Shown here: positions 37,201 to 50,794 of the stretch, piece by piece | Position numbering within the stretch: position 1 is the first letter of the stretch | How the letters are laid out: every line of letters starts with the position of its first letter | Notes under the pieces: generated by a model | Told to the model about the DNA's origin: nothing | The model's input: the letters and a program-made list of their open reading frames with translations, nothing else | Database searches by the model: none | Program-made: the position numbers and the translations under genes | Assembly: GCA_902806575.1 (NCBI GenBank) | Contig: CADCXD010000004.1 | Location: 4,154,001 to 4,218,000, forward strand | Length of the DNA: 64,000 bases | Direction: 5' to 3' | Origin: Jackrogersella multiformis | Taxonomy: Eukaryota > Ascomycota > Sordariomycetes > Xylariales > Hypoxylaceae

Positions 37201-40200
37201 TTGTCCAGGCCAGACAGGTGTTGCTCATGCATGGACTACTTATTAGTCTGGCTATCGTCCCTGTCATGCGGTCTAGCATTCCCAGCTGACGTACATAATA
37301 CGCACAGGGTGCTTGACAGGTCGGAGAATAGTCCGTTAGTTAGTTGTCCCTGCGCATGGTGTCAACGTAGGGCACGGTGGCCCAACGCTACTACGTAGTG
37401 AGTGCTACATACCGTACTATGTAGGAGACCCGCATCGTCAGGCCAGAGACAACTGGGTGTTATTAATCGTTGGCTCACATGAAGATGGGTCTTCGGACGA
37501 CCATGTATGCATGTATGTAGGTAGGTAGGTACCTACATAAGTGTTGATTTAGGCCGACAAGCGGTTTTATGTCCCTACCTGGGTAAGGATGTATGAATAT
37601 TAGCTACCTAGCAGCTGGAGAGGATGTACAATGTAGGTAGGTAGCTACTATTAGACTGCCAAATACGCAATACAGGTAATAGCTAGAGGTACTGGTAGAG
37701 GCTGGCCCCGGTAGTCTGCCTATAGTACAGCATTCTACCAGGACCGGCTAACTCCTGTCAGGCAAGGATCATGGTATGTACAACGATAATAATCGACGAG
37801 CCCATCCAAATATCGTCAATGATAGGTGCGTGCCAATAGGTCTTGGCACATTTAGAAAGAGTAGCGTGGTCTGTATGTATTGAATCCAGGCACACCTCGT
37901 CAAGGGTTCCTGGCCTTGTACTGCTTTCGGATCTTCAGTAGGAGGGAAAAAAAAAGAAAGAAAAAAAATAATAAAAAAATAAAGCACGATCGACGATAGA
38001 GCAAGCTTAAATACATACATATTTCCGCCCACCTTCAACCTCATTCATTATTATTATCTACATGATCTCTAGTGTTGCTATGCGCGAGAATTATTACACT
38101 ACACGGCGAAATCAAACCAGTCTAAATTGTCTTTATAATCTGCCCATCCTCCAGACTTCTAGGTCTAAAGTCGGCAAGAAACTTATAGAGCACGGTCATC
38201 ACATAATTCAAAACTCATCCTTATCCTTCGACAATTGTGTTAACTCCGAAAGAACTCGAAACGGCCACACCAGCTCTTCGACAATGTGTGATTATACCCA
38301 GGTACATTTCAGCTATTAGATTATACAGCCGAGGGACATTCTGGTTCTAATTATAAACTGTCTAGGTGGAATACTGTTGTCAGCATTTTCGCTTCGTGGT
38401 CCAAAAATGGTGTTCAGTGTACGAGAGGACGAACAAAGTCTGCGCACCGAATGTAACTCATTTAGAAATAAGGTATGATACATTATGTAGCCCTGCCCTG
38501 CGGTAGACTTATACGCTCTGCTATACCTTTCCTCATAGAGCACCGTCCTTAACCGGTTACTGACAGATCTTTCGCTAGGCATGATGAATTATGTTGTAAG
38601 TTTCTCTCGATTTCCTAACACAGCCAGATTGTGCAAGGATTCTCTCCAGTACCACTTGCGTAGTCGTCGACGCTCCAGGATTCTCCTACATTTCGCCGTG
38701 CTCCGTTTTTGTTATCAAGGTCGCAGCGTATGTCTTGATGCGGATGTAATCAAGCGATGCAACTTGCGTGTCATCCCTTTCACCCAACTTGATCCCATAC
38801 ATACTATGAAGATAATCTTACCAGCTTTTACACCTTACTAACAGATACCTTCCAGCTGATTGTCGGCCGCGGTCCCCGCCAGCATGGGAGCATATGATTA
38901 AACGAAGCAAGAGACCCACGCCTTATTTCTAAATCGAAAGGCAGGTCGGTTCCTGAAGGGGTCGATGTTAAGCAGACGACCATTTTAGACATGCAAGGGA
39001 AATAGCGGACTAGGGATCTTTGGGATTGTTTCGGTGGCGTATATTTTCAGGGCGATGCAAACTAACCAGACTGTACTATGGTGCATTTCTCACCCTAGAG
39101 GCATCAGTACTCTGAGTATATCCTCACGGCGCGAAGGCAGGGGCTCGGGTGTTTTGGGTAGGGTGGTATGGGTATGGGTATGGGTATGCGGCGTCGAATC
39201 GGTGATAGGTATCGGAAATCGGAAGTACACCTTTCTGGTGTGACTACCTCTAGGATAGCATGGACAAAAATATCGCGGGATATGAAATACTATCATATCA
39301 TATCATTTACTAATAGCGCTAAGGGAATCCTTTCTAGGTGGTAGGGCAGTTTGCTCTCCTAGGGATAACCCTAAGGGAATACAATGAGATTCTCCTTGAC
39401 GAATGGAAGCGAGAGCAAGCCTAAATTCGATTTCCTCTCGACGCATTATTTCGATATTGAATCACGCTGGGCTCTCCCCCGGCGGATCATACCTACAAAG
39501 GACATATGTTATTACCTGTCTCCTATGTTGCAAAACTGAGATAATGCCGTTTTGCTCACAGCAACTTGACGCCGGACTACCTCGTTGAAACGCGAAGATC
39601 TCTTCTTTATGAAGATCCCGTCACCCCGTCGATAACAACGGCCGCTACCGCCAAGAACTTTTGCAATCTCTGCCGGCCAGTCTGCCGAAAGAGGGTTATG
39701 CGAGTTCACGGCCTTCTCCCGATGGCCCGGATCTCCCCCGTGATGGTGAGTGAGTATTAACCGGAGCCAATATGTACTGCATACGGATACGATCTAGTCA
39801 GGTATCATGAGCAAACCAATCCATTTGCGCATATTGCATTCACTTTATGCCCATCTTTGCAGGTCTTTTGATGATGTGAGAATATCTCTGATTCATCAAG
39901 TCGAACCTCCAGGTGATCGGTGGGTATTAATGCATACGAGGATAATTATTTCCTACATAAAAGAGAGCTGGATGAGCTGGATAAGCTGACGGCACATTGT
40001 GCGTATAGTATAAGTAGGTACTGCGAATCATATCGCTACACGACCGGGGCTCTTGAGATACGAGGGTTGATTAGATTCGAATTCAACGATGATGAGACGC
40101 GGATATGTTCCTGTTTGAAACGTCATCCACCACACCATTAGTGTAGATGGTAAGCTGTTGAACAACTTCGCAGCTTATTAACCTAAAGCATGTCGTCCTG

Positions 40201-40784
40201 ACAACTCAAACGAGCCTCATTCAGATGAGCTCTTACAAAAAGTTGTTCTTATACCTTCATTACTATTTTTATAATTATATTGCGTTATGATTGGAATTCG
40301 TAGATGACTGCTCTAGATGTTTGCACGTGTTGAGATTGAGACCAATGGAGGGTCGAGCGTTACCATACCTTGGGCAGGGGATGCACCACATTGCACCATG
40401 CCATCATTATTAGGTATTTTCTACGAAATTTCCAATACGGTGCTGGCGTGAGCCTTTTTCCCGCGGTAAAAGAGTTAGTTAGATTCGACTGTGAAGCGCA
40501 CCGGAAGGCATCGGCAAATCACCTCGTACGTACATGCGAGTCGGTACCTACATACAATATACAATACCTAGGTATACAATATACAATATACTATTATAGT
40601 AAGATACACTATAGCAAGACGCCAGATGTCTTTCACCATTCGTCACGCCATCTCTGCAGTGACACCTGCCCCTATCCGAGAGGTGTGCTCCCGATCTCGG
40701 TCGTTGGGGAATGATGGTTTTCCCCGGTTACCTTTCTCGACAACCCTGGTGGCCGTTTATTATACTACCTACTATGCAGTATAC

Positions 40785-40826
40785 ATACCTAGTGTAGGTA
40801 GGTAGGTAGGTAGGTAGGTAGGTAGA
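40785..40826. repeat. (TAGG)n microsatellite adjoining a CCTAGTGTAGG palindrome
   Basis: About eight tandem GTAG units directly follow an inverted CCTAGTGTAGG copy. This looks like expansion of one arm of the palindrome into a simple repeat. Confidence 0.85.
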
Positions 40827-43800
40827 AAAAGCTAAGGGCCTCCTCCTATGGTTTAACGTCAGATGGACGAATGCGACTTTACATGCATTGCAAACAAGTC
40901 ACGCAACCTTGGAACCTCGCAGGTTTCGACCGAACTTGCTAGTTTCTTGGTATACATACCGTACCTATCTAGGTTGCTAGGTATCTAGGCATACATGTCT
41001 GCATTCAATGACTTCGAGGCACCCCTCTTGCGTAAAGCTCGACTTAGAGTCTCCTGTGCTTTTCCTGGGCAGTAGATGTCCTCTCTTATTTGACCTTAAT
41101 TGCCACGAGACGTCGAAGTTATCAATGTCACCTACCCGATTAGGCACGATGACGGATTGCTGCAGCCGGGGGTCCTATCTACACTAGAGGCTTGTTCGCT
41201 CCGATGCGATGTCATACATTGGTAGAAAAGGTACTCGGGAGTCTCTAACGCTCTGAGGGAGGTAAGGATACCTGCTCTGAAGATGAAAGGCGATGGCCCA
41301 TGTGTTGTCAAGTACCGGTAGCTGACAATATCTTCTCATCAAGAGTACATAGGTACCTACCTAGGTATATAGTTAGTATAGAGAATTTGATCGTCGCCTT
41401 ACAAGGCAATATTTCTGCTTTTGCAGCGTACCACCCCCTGCCTGACAGGCGGGCAAGGCATTAGTAACTCCACTTCCTACATCCATACCTGCATGCCTAC
41501 CTAGGTACCTACAATAGTAGTATACTACCTACCTACATCGTAGTGTATTCGTAGTAGTGTATTCATAGCCACTGTGGATTCACCGGTCTCTGGTTCTCGT
41601 CTTCTCCCGGTGTCACCGTAGCACGTGGGAAAGGGGATAGCCGGGGGTCTTCCTCAAGTTCAAGTTGTAACCGCCCTAAACAGGGCTCTGCACGTCCACA
41701 TGTTACTTACGATAGGCATTAGCTGCCGAACCTCCCTCTCTCCGAATACTACCTAAGGACATTAGGTACGTAAGCGTCATTATCTATGTGTCCCTCAATC
41801 TCATGCCGACGTCTATGACTTGATGGATTTGCAAGTGATCTATACCAATTATAGCTTATTGATAGGCTCGAGAACTTTTGTTTATAAGAGGCTAGGTACC
41901 TAGGTAGTGATAGCAACAGAGACATTTGCAAAAAAATAATAAATAAAAATAAAATCCTCCGGTTCTAATATGCAGGGTCTTCTACTATAGGTATATACAT
42001 ATATACGATATAACAATACCTCACATAGTACAGTTCGTACATATTAAGCGCTTACCGATACCAGCTATTAATTATAAGCTAGGTACCTAGGTAAGTATAT
42101 GCGAATGCCACTCGCAAAACATAAGATTAAATGATTAAATACCCACCTCGGCTTACCGATGTATGAATTCAACCTTAAGTACATATCTTATTGCATACAG
42201 GTACCTTGGTCCTTGGTAGGTACCTAAGTATTGAAAAAATACCGGCAGATTCAGTGCAGAAAGCTTGTCCGTCCCTTACCTAGGTAATATATAATGGGCC
42301 CAATTTTAGGTACTTAGATATGTACACTAAAGAATGGATGCATGTATAACGTATGCATATTTAAAACTTGCACTGTCTTTCATCCCCATAGTTCCTTAAT
42401 ACCAAACTTATTAGCACTGGTAACCTTTCAAACCCTGACATGTTAAATGCACTAAGTACCTAATTTATCGTATTATGAAGTGACGGCTACTACGTTTCTT
42501 AAACGTTTAAACTCTTAAACCATTATTATCCTTTTCTTACCTTATACGTATGTTTCGAAATATAACTACATACATGTGTAGGTAGCTGAAAAAGAAAAAG
42601 AAAAAGGGATTGGGTGGGGAGAAAGAGGGAAACATGGCATGATCATTAAAAAGGATTATGACCCATAAGAAGCTCGAAACCAAGTTCTGTAAACTGATCT
42701 CCGGTCCGTGACTTGTTACCCACACCTACTATCACCTCGCCCGCATAATGCTCAGCTCATGTGACATCCCATAATTCTAAGTACCTACCTAGGTAGGCAA
42801 GTACTTATGAAAATAACTAACTCGGCTGGTGGGAGACAGGAGACAGGAGGACCGTGTACATACGTAGCTCCTTGGCTGGGTTGAGGAAAAGTCTAAGGCA
42901 AGTTGCCATAATAGTTACTAACCTGCTAACTTACCTGCTTGTTTGCCTTACCTACCTAGCTTAAGGTGAAGTACGCAACTTAATAATCTTAGCCCGTATC
43001 AAAGACCAACATTCGGTAATTTATTTATTTCCTTGATTATTATGTACCTTGGCAGCTTGGTAAGTGTATTGCAGTATCCAGCCTGCCGGTACGCGGCACA
43101 TAAAACCGAGGCAACCGCGGGACTGGTTATTAAACCGGGGTAATCTAAAATTACCTAGTCTAATGTAAGTACTTAAGTTGGCAGTTGGCAGTTGGCGGTT
43201 GGTAGGTGGGTAATCACTTAAGTTTGCCATTTAAGTTTACCGGTAGGTAGGTTACTTAGGTACCTAGGTAGGTATTCGAAAATAAGCAAGTACCAGCAAG
43301 TAGGTAATTAATTATAAGAAGATACCAACCTTATAATCTACTCGTATGTACGTGGCTTATGTACTTATACAGATATGGGTCTACCTACATACATACGTGA
43401 ATGAATGAATGAAAAAGCAATGAATTTAATTAAAATAGTCGCCTTTTACATACATAGTCGCATACTAAGATAAATAAGCGCTTAAATATCCACCTCCCCC
43501 CACCCCCCCCTAGGTTCTCTCCAACGTCTTACAAACGCGGACCGACCCGACGATACGGGTCACCCCAAGTTAATCTAGTCGATCGCAACCTTGTCTGATG
43601 GACACCACGTTGCTTCTTCTATTACCTAGGTGTATGCACAACGCTCAGAGGGGAAATAGGTATGTATGCTTATGCTTAGCCTCCTCGGGAGAGTGAGCTA
43701 AACCTGATCACATACATAGTACATACAAGCGCGAGGGTTTCCTCTGCTTTGCTTTTGATCACGGCTGACACTTACCATGGTAGCATGGGTAGCATAACGG

Positions 43801-46151
43801 TTCATTCCCAATCTGCATACCTACACTAGGCAGGTACTCACATTAAACACTCCATGCTATATTATAATGTTGGTCTAACATACTTAGGTAACTTATATAC
43901 TATGCAGCTATGTAGGCCGTTTGCCTGTTTCCGCCCTGTAGGAATCCTCATAGTAGAGAAGCAGTGCTACTATAGCAGGGAATCAGGTTGTGTGTGGCAG
44001 CCCAACTCGGGTCAGCAACTCGTAGGTACCTAGGTATGCATACTGTGATATGTGATCATAGACCGACGTTTCGTGAAGGAGGTGAGGATGGCACGGCCAA
44101 CGATCGTCGCGTATTATATCAGGATCTCAATCCCCGCGCATAATAAGAAAAAGAAATGCTACCTACCTAGTTTACTTAGCTGCTTAGGTACCTAGGTAGT
44201 GTAGATTAGATTTCTAAGCGAGATCTTAATGATGACAGACGAATGAAAGTTCTAGGTTATAGGGGCTTAAATCCAATCTAATTGGGCGACGCCATGCTTG
44301 GATAACCCTCTTGGGCATTCTAACCCGGGTAGTATTAGATCATCGCCACCCAGCGGCGTGGGCTGGACTTTGTAACCCTTGCAAGGGACAGGGGAGCAAT
44401 GAGCACCATTCTTTGAATCGGTTAGGATGTCTAAATTCATATTGTTTTCATATTGCTTTGCGTCTACATAAGTTTCGTAACGATGTACAGTAAAGGAGGA
44501 CGAATGTGTATCTCTAACATGCGAATCATGTGCTGGAGATCTCTCATGAAATTAGCTACTTAGGTAGGAAATGGACTCGGTTCTAGCCGAGGCATCGGGG
44601 CCGAAGTAAGTTAATAGGTATTTAAGGGTTTAAATATTTAAGAGAATTCAATTCCGGTTCTCCCATACTTTAGGTATTATTAGGATTATGATCTCATTGG
44701 CATAAGATCGAATTCGCGAGAATAAGTTGCGAGGCTAGGAAAGACTTAGAGGCACAAGGTAAAGTACGTACGTAGAAGTTCGAAGGCTAGGTACTTTGGA
44801 AATATATCGGGCATACCTAGGTATGTTTCAAAAGAAAAAAAAGCGTCATAAGCCATTGACAACTTGAGATATACTGCTTGTTTGATCTATATCCTCGAGC
44901 CAGCAGCCAGTGAAATCAAGCGACGTGACCTAATTAGCCGATATTAGAACTATTGCATTATAGCCTTCAAACATCAGAACCATTTGGTAGCTCTCTGATG
45001 CTCACGCGAAGTAGATTAAGCTAACAACTATGACATAAAAGGGTAACAGGCTCATGTCTGCCTCGGGCGAGCAAAGGGGGAAGTACGAACAGCGGTTAGA
45101 ACTAGCAAGATATGCAAGGCAGAGCTAATCTTGAACTTGGCATCTCAACAGGCCGAAGCTATAGCGGTCTGTATAGTACCTCAGGTAACCACAAGGCCGG
45201 CGATTACAATTAATAGGCGACTAGGTAAAAGGTGTCGTGTCGTTAAGGACTCTAAAGACCCGTGTGGCATTGTTCGGTTGTCGGAGGCCTAAACTATCCC
45301 CCCTAATTCATATCAGGCTGATAATTTATCGATCCTATTCTTCCCAAACCAAAGAGAGTAGTACGTTACTACGCTTGGTGGCTTAGTTAAATAGATGGCT
45401 TGTGGTGATAATGAAAAGGACGACTTGCTAAAGATGACTTCCTAACTTGCCAACAAAATATCATGAGGCTTAGCTTTTAATGTAATTAACTAAATTATGT
45501 AAATTCATACTATTCCTTATTGGATTATCTCTTGCCCCGGATGGTAAATGGTACGTTTAACTTCGAGCTCGACCTCATAATCTCATCAAGTGAACCGAAT
45601 TGTCCATCTCGTCAATATGTTGCTAGGGTACTTATCTATGCTAACCCAAGCGTGCATATCCAATTAACACATCTTAAGAATACTAAACGGATACAAGGTT
45701 GGTAGACGTATTTTCAGGGGTCCGTGGGCGCCGGTGTCTAAGCAAAAAAAGAAATCGCGGTAGACCTAAATAGCAGAACTATTAGATATTGTGCTTTCTG
45801 CTTTCTTCGCAGACGTTTTTCTTTCTTTTCTACTTCCTCTTCGTGTATATCGACAGAGCGGAAGAGGCTGTCTGTGTGCTTGGAACAAGCTGCCCAGTAA
45901 TTCTTAGACGGGAGTATTCGTATGATTCGTGTTGTTTCCCATCACGTTCATTCTCCTTGTACATCAATAGACAGGTACAGAACATTAGTAGGCTAGATAC
46001 CTAAGGTACTTAGACAGAATTATGCATGAAGACAAATATCGTTTTAATTTTTGATAGGTTTTGTTCGGACGTCGTTTAGAGATGCTTTTCCTTTTCCCCT
46101 TTCCTTCCTCAGCAATATGATTTCAGCTGAAGCGCATCCCTTAGGCTACCC

Positions 46152-47212
46152 TCAATCGTGACCTTCAGGGCCGAAGTCTAATTCCTCGTAGTACCGGTAG
46201 ATGCCTAATCCATAGTCTTGCCTCCTCTTGCTAGCCAAGTACTCCTCGATCCTAGGCCGCTCCTTGACTGCGTCATACAACTTGAAGACATGCGCGTACT
46301 TGCCCGACTTCTCAGCGCCGGTCATGGCCTTCCTAAAGGCAAATTTGGTGCCGTCAATGCACTAGAACGTGTCAGCGGCTATCTATCCCGAGATAGAAAG
46401 ATGAAACAATCACAATGAAACGATCACAATAAATAGGCGGAATGACGAGGGGAAAGGAGAGTCACCTGGAACAGTACTAAATCTGCGTATGTCAGCTGGC
46501 CGCCGTATAGCCACGGGCCTTCTCCGCTCGCCTTGCCCTGTAACACACGCTCGAAGTAGTCTAAGAATTTAGGGAGCCGGGTTTGGACGAAGTCCTTGCT
46601 TCTTTTCTTGGCCTCGTCTTTCTGGTCCTCGTAGTACAGACTTGACGCTATGGGGTGGTGACAATCGTGTACCTCGTTGCTCAGGCCGTCGAGGGCTGTC
46701 AAGACCAGCGCGTTAACTTTGTACAAGGCATCCGGGTGCTCCTCATCATCCTCGCTTGGCACAACTGCAGAAGGATTTTAGCAATTTGCTTGTATCAGAT
46801 GTAGGACACCGTGTAATTGTAGCTATGGCTCATGACTGCTCTTAAACCTGCTTTGGACATAGACCAAAGATTGAGCGTAGCGGGCAAGTGAGCATGACTT
46901 TTGGTGTTACATACGTCCGAGTCGTGGCCCTAGGTACAGCAAGATGTTAGGGGTCTGGGAGATCAGAAGATCACCGTGGCGAAGGATTGGCGGTGCCAAG
47001 GGCGGGGGATTAAGGTCGTCGCCCACATTGCTCTGGCTGACCAGCTCAATCACTGGGTCCGTGCCTTTCCCCATCTGTGCTGTATCTGTGTACGTTGCCC
47101 CAGCTTCCTCGAGCGCTAGACGAATGTGTTCGCCGCGACCTGGTAAGCCGGGCCAGTAAATTAGTTCATATGGCACGTCTTTGGATGACTTCTGGCGCTT
47201 GGCAGAAGACAT
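46152..47212 (-). CDS. Glutathione S-transferase
   Basis: Three exons, 46915-47212, 46466-46764 and 46152-46361, give 268 residues. Introns are 46765-46914 (GTATGT/GCAG) and 46362-46465 (GTGACT/CTAG); both keep frame. The N-terminal thioredoxin-fold domain begins YELIYWPGLPGRGEHIRLAL, with Tyr19 in the position of the catalytic Tyr of classical GSTs, and continues to NILLYLGPRLGL (end of the glutathione-binding half). The C-terminal helical domain contains ALDGLSNEVHDCHHP and LYGGQLTYADLVLFQ, matching fungal GSTs, and ends in EEYLASKRR...GIYRYYEELDF. Role: conjugation of glutathione to electrophiles in the cytosol; substrate unknown. The same frame is open upstream to an ATG at 47350, which would add 46 Arg/Ser-rich residues resembling a mitochondrial presequence, so a longer targeted isoform is possible. 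Confidence 0.9.
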
Positions 47213-47951
47213 GGTAGGATGATAGCCTCGAATGGGGTAAATATAATATCTTATAGAAGACGACGACCTGGGTAGCGGCAATGGCAATGAATATGTCCTC
47301 CGGTGGATCGTAGGAACTAATACGTTAGAAAATAACTGACATTTGATCATTGGTATGGAAACAATTCACTTCGAGTCAACGAAAATTTAAGACTACCTTA
47401 GGTAGGTATGCAATATATAAACAGCAGACGTTGTAGTGCTCTAAACTCCGGCATAGCCGTAACAAAGAGGATTGGATAGAATCAGATGTACCTACCAGGA
47501 GTGGGTACCTTGCATGCATACAATATCTACCAGTAACCAGTACAATTCCAAGGTTTGCGCGGAGAGAAGTGTTCGATCGTATGGATGACGTTATAGACAC
47601 TTTGATGTCATGCAGGTCCATGCGAAATCTAAAATACTAAAATGTTTTCACTGTGAGGCGTTCAGCCATCATCATCTAACTAACAAGTGCCTTTATATAG
47701 ATATTTTAGGAACGGATAGGATAGGTACCTAGGTAGGTATCCTACTTTGCTATATCGGTTCCAGATAACAACTTGCTTAAAAGGGAGAGGATATGAACTA
47801 TACGAATTTATTCAGTCTTATGGAGGTTAGGGGTATCGACAAGCGGGAAGCGAGAAAAGTAAAAGAGGCGCAGAGAGAAATCAACGGCATAGGAATCCAG
47901 CTTCTAAACCCGGTACCTAGGTAGATAACCATACCAGACTCGAAGAAAAAT
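47213..47951. other. Intergenic region between GST and App1-like gene
   Basis: No gene recognised. It contains the upstream region of the GST gene (with the optional N-terminal extension to 47350), a TACCTAGGTA copy near 47722 and another near 47918. Small minus-strand frames here lack motifs. Confidence 0.55.
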
Positions 47952-49294
47952 TCATTTATAATCCTTGGATACCGCATTCTGGATGAACTTATTGCACTCG
48001 GCCGGGTCAGAGAACACATGCCATATACCACGGGGCACGCCCTCGAAAGCTTTCTCGAACCGCCCCGGCTCGTTTTTGGCGTCGATGCCGATGGCCGCGA
48101 TATCTTCTACTTTACGGATGAGGATCACCTTGACCCAGCCTGGGTATGACCGATAACTAGATTTGGTCCGAGGTTAGCATCATGTGAGGCGAGCCCGGTT
48201 AAGAATGAGACCCCTTACATATCCCCATAAGCCTCGGGGTCAGACTGGGTCGAATCCCCAATGCAGATCATCTTCCTCCTGGGAAGCCATGAATGAATCT
48301 TCTCTATGCGGTCGACCTTGTAGTCTTCCGTGCCGAGAGTGAGAGTTGTTAATAGCCCTGGCAAACTCATCCAGCTCGCATCGCGTAGAATGATGGTGCC
48401 GTGCGGATAGTTCTGCTGACAAAAGTCGCGCAGGAAAGGGTATAGGTTGTACGGCGATGCAGATAGGTAGAACCATGGCGATGTCTCCTGGACGAGAGAC
48501 TGGATGAACTGGTATAACTCGGGCATTCCGGCACAGACCTCGGGCGTATCAAGGAATGTTGTTCGCAAGATGCCGATGGGGTCACTTGTTTGAGTCACCT
48601 TGATGGTGTCGTCAATATCTGCGCCGTGTCAGAGATTTGCCCACTACTATGAGTAGCTCAAAAGCATACCAGATATCACACCCCAGCCTTCAGGTTCAGC
48701 GTAGAACGTCTTCATTTCCAGAACACCATTGGCGCCTTTAGGAACCTCGGCGAAGGTCGGGGCAAGCACACCTCCCTCGCTACTGGGGAGCCCCTTGATA
48801 TCACTACTAATGCCATTTCTACCGCCAGGGCCGAGCTTTAGCGGCGTGTTTCCCCTGTGAAGCGCCTTTACCTGAGTACCCGGCTTAATATCCTGTAGGA
48901 ACGGTCGAATGCGCTCTTCGACGGTGTGGTAATTCGGATCCTTCTCGTCCAAGTCAATCTTATCTGCCACCGCTTTTACAGCATCGACGACGACGCAAGA
49001 TGAGTGCTGGGAGAAAGCAGCCGAGACGAATTCCGCCTCCCACTTGCCCGTTTTCTCGTTGACATACGCGGTGTTGTCTAACAACCAAACGGTATCTTCG
49101 TCCGTAACCGAGCGTGGGAAGGGATTCTTCCTACCGAGATAGGAGAGGACGTCGCGGGCTTTATCGGTCGAGATCAGGGCGGACGTGAAGGGAGAGAAGT
49201 CGGGTAGGTCGCGTTCGGTCTCAATGAACCGACGCTCTTGTCGCGTGCGATGCTGCATTTCGGCCGCGCCCGTGTGCTTGTTGCGAGTCGTCAT
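47952..49294 (-). CDS. App1-type phosphatidate phosphatase (DUF2183)
   Basis: Three exons, 48670-49294, 48219-48618 and 47952-48156, give 409 residues. Introns are 48619-48669 (GTATGC, CTGAC branch, GCAG) and 48157-48218 (GTAAGG/CTAG). The catalytic DxDxT motif of HAD-type Mg-dependent phosphatidate phosphatases is D209-I-D211-D-T213 and is created across the first splice junction. Downstream are the family stretches PWFYLSASPYNLYPFLRDFC and KMICIGDSTQSDPEAYGD (HAD motif with GDSTQ.DPE), then IYRSYPGWVKVILIRKVEDI in the last exon. Yeast App1 dephosphorylates phosphatidate to diacylglycerol at cortical actin patches during endocytosis. This protein lacks the long C-terminal proline-rich tail I would expect of App1 proper, so it may be a family paralogue. 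The first ATG is 49294; a GTG just upstream was not used. Confidence 0.9.
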
Positions 49295-50794
49295 TGTCAC
49301 TAAGGGATGCTGAGACGCTCTCCAGGAGGTATTTATATTAAGGAAGCGAGTTCTAGATGCTGTTAGTAGCTAAAGTTGAGTTGTAGTACGATTTATGATA
49401 CCGGCGCGTGATCCTGTAACGGTGTCCACGGGGGGATTTTTTTTTCTAGCAAGGCAAGGATAGATAGAAATTACACCGTGTCACTGAAGAGAATATAATT
49501 TCTATTCTATTCATAAACCTAGGTATATAATAGGCACATAGTAGATCTGAACGAGGCGACAAGGCTCTGGGGTCAGGTGGAAGGACAATGCAGTCGTCCA
49601 TCACCTACGGCTGGCCTGCCTCTCTGCCTCTGCCTCTGCCCGCCCAGCATCGCAGAATCCATCCCCCTACATAGTAGGACTTGGCCCCTTTCTATGACGT
49701 TAGTCCAACGCAAGTTACCAACAGGGGGGGTAGTAATAGGCGCAGTACCTACTATTAGGTACATCCCATCTTGACCTTGACCTTGACATCAATGATCACT
49801 CGCGACTGATCTCTAACAGCTTGGCGCTGGAAATCGTGACCAGGCAGCCAGGGCATGCCGCAAAGTATGATGCTAGGTACCTAGGTGTATGATGCGCCTA
49901 GAAGTGAAAAGAGGAGAAATACGTAGTAGGTAAGAAGAGAGAAGAGATGATCGCCGTGATTTCTCGTCCTTTTGAATTCTTACATTGCCCCGGTAGTAGA
50001 TAATGCTAACATAGCTGCATACCTACTTAGCTGCCTAGCTGCCTAGGTACCTTATATACCTACCTAGGTACATAGGTAGACAGCTAGGTAGTACCTAGGT
50101 ACATATGTGCTCGGCGGGGACCGTATCATTTAATACCCTAGGTACCTCGGTTAACCCATGTACACATCCATACCTACCTAGGTAGGTACCTATATATAAG
50201 CCATACATATTCACCTAAGTAGGTACTTCGTAAACGTCTCTACTACCTGGGCTTAGCTCACCTGGGCAGTTTCTATCTTGATACTACCTATGGATGTAAG
50301 TAATTAATTAATACACCCTCCGCCATCTTCGAGCAAGTACTTTTCTAAATATAAATCTAATACCTCTAAGTACAGTTCGTATTCGAGAGGATATTTAAGA
50401 AACAAGACTACAAGGAAGAAGACAAGTGGATGCCTCGATTGGCCAGCGGTAGACATTGATCCAAGGTATTATGCGTGTAGAATAACCTATGACGATGATT
50501 TGTCATTGTTAGAGCTACCTAGGTAGGTATGCGGAGTATATACGTAGTGACCTAGTTGGTAGAATGTCGTGATTTGTATTAATTGTTCGTGCGGAGACAC
50601 GCTGCCCTTGATAGGTTAGAATATGGATGAATACCAAGTGCTCTTCTACTCAGCAACCTTTTACCTACCAGTGCCTACCTACCTTACCTACCTTACCTAC
50701 CTAGGTATGTGTTTGGTGTAGATTCTCGCTAAGAAAGTTAGGTAGGTACCTGTTCTTGATATCATCATCCGTAGTGACTCACGAACAAGGCACC
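49295..50794. other. Divergent intergenic region with palindrome cluster
   Basis: Upstream of both the App1-like gene (minus) and the acyltransferase homologue (plus). It has a poly-T tract near 49437-49447, short (TCTGCC)n and (CTTGAC)n repeats near 49620 and 49775, and a dense TACCTAGGTA cluster at about 50030-50225. No gene is visible. Confidence 0.6.
50030..50225. repeat. Dense TACCTAGGTA palindrome cluster
   Basis: Six or more copies of the palindrome within about 200 bp, some in tandem with TAGCTGCC spacers. It lies about 600 bp upstream of the acyltransferase-homologue start. Confidence 0.85.

Larger units (their letters stand above)
31486..46151. other. Gene desert of about 14.7 kb
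   Basis: No protein family, tRNA or rRNA could be recognised on either strand. All open frames are under about 115 codons, lack motifs and do not chain through plausible introns. Two sub-blocks differ: from about 32.0 to 40.5 kb the TACCTAGGTA motif is scarce (clear copies only near 33157 and 34171 plus a variant near 37530), whereas from 40.5 to 45 kb it recurs every few hundred bases, as elsewhere in the window. The left block contains the probable retrotransposon tail at 32938-33078 and a 36-bp quasi-palindrome at 34221-34256. Small simple repeats occur near 35183 (GAGCAC)n, 39166 (GGGTAT)n and 43398 (GAAT)n, and there are homopolymers near 36619 (A) and 36738 (T). Confidence 0.6.
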
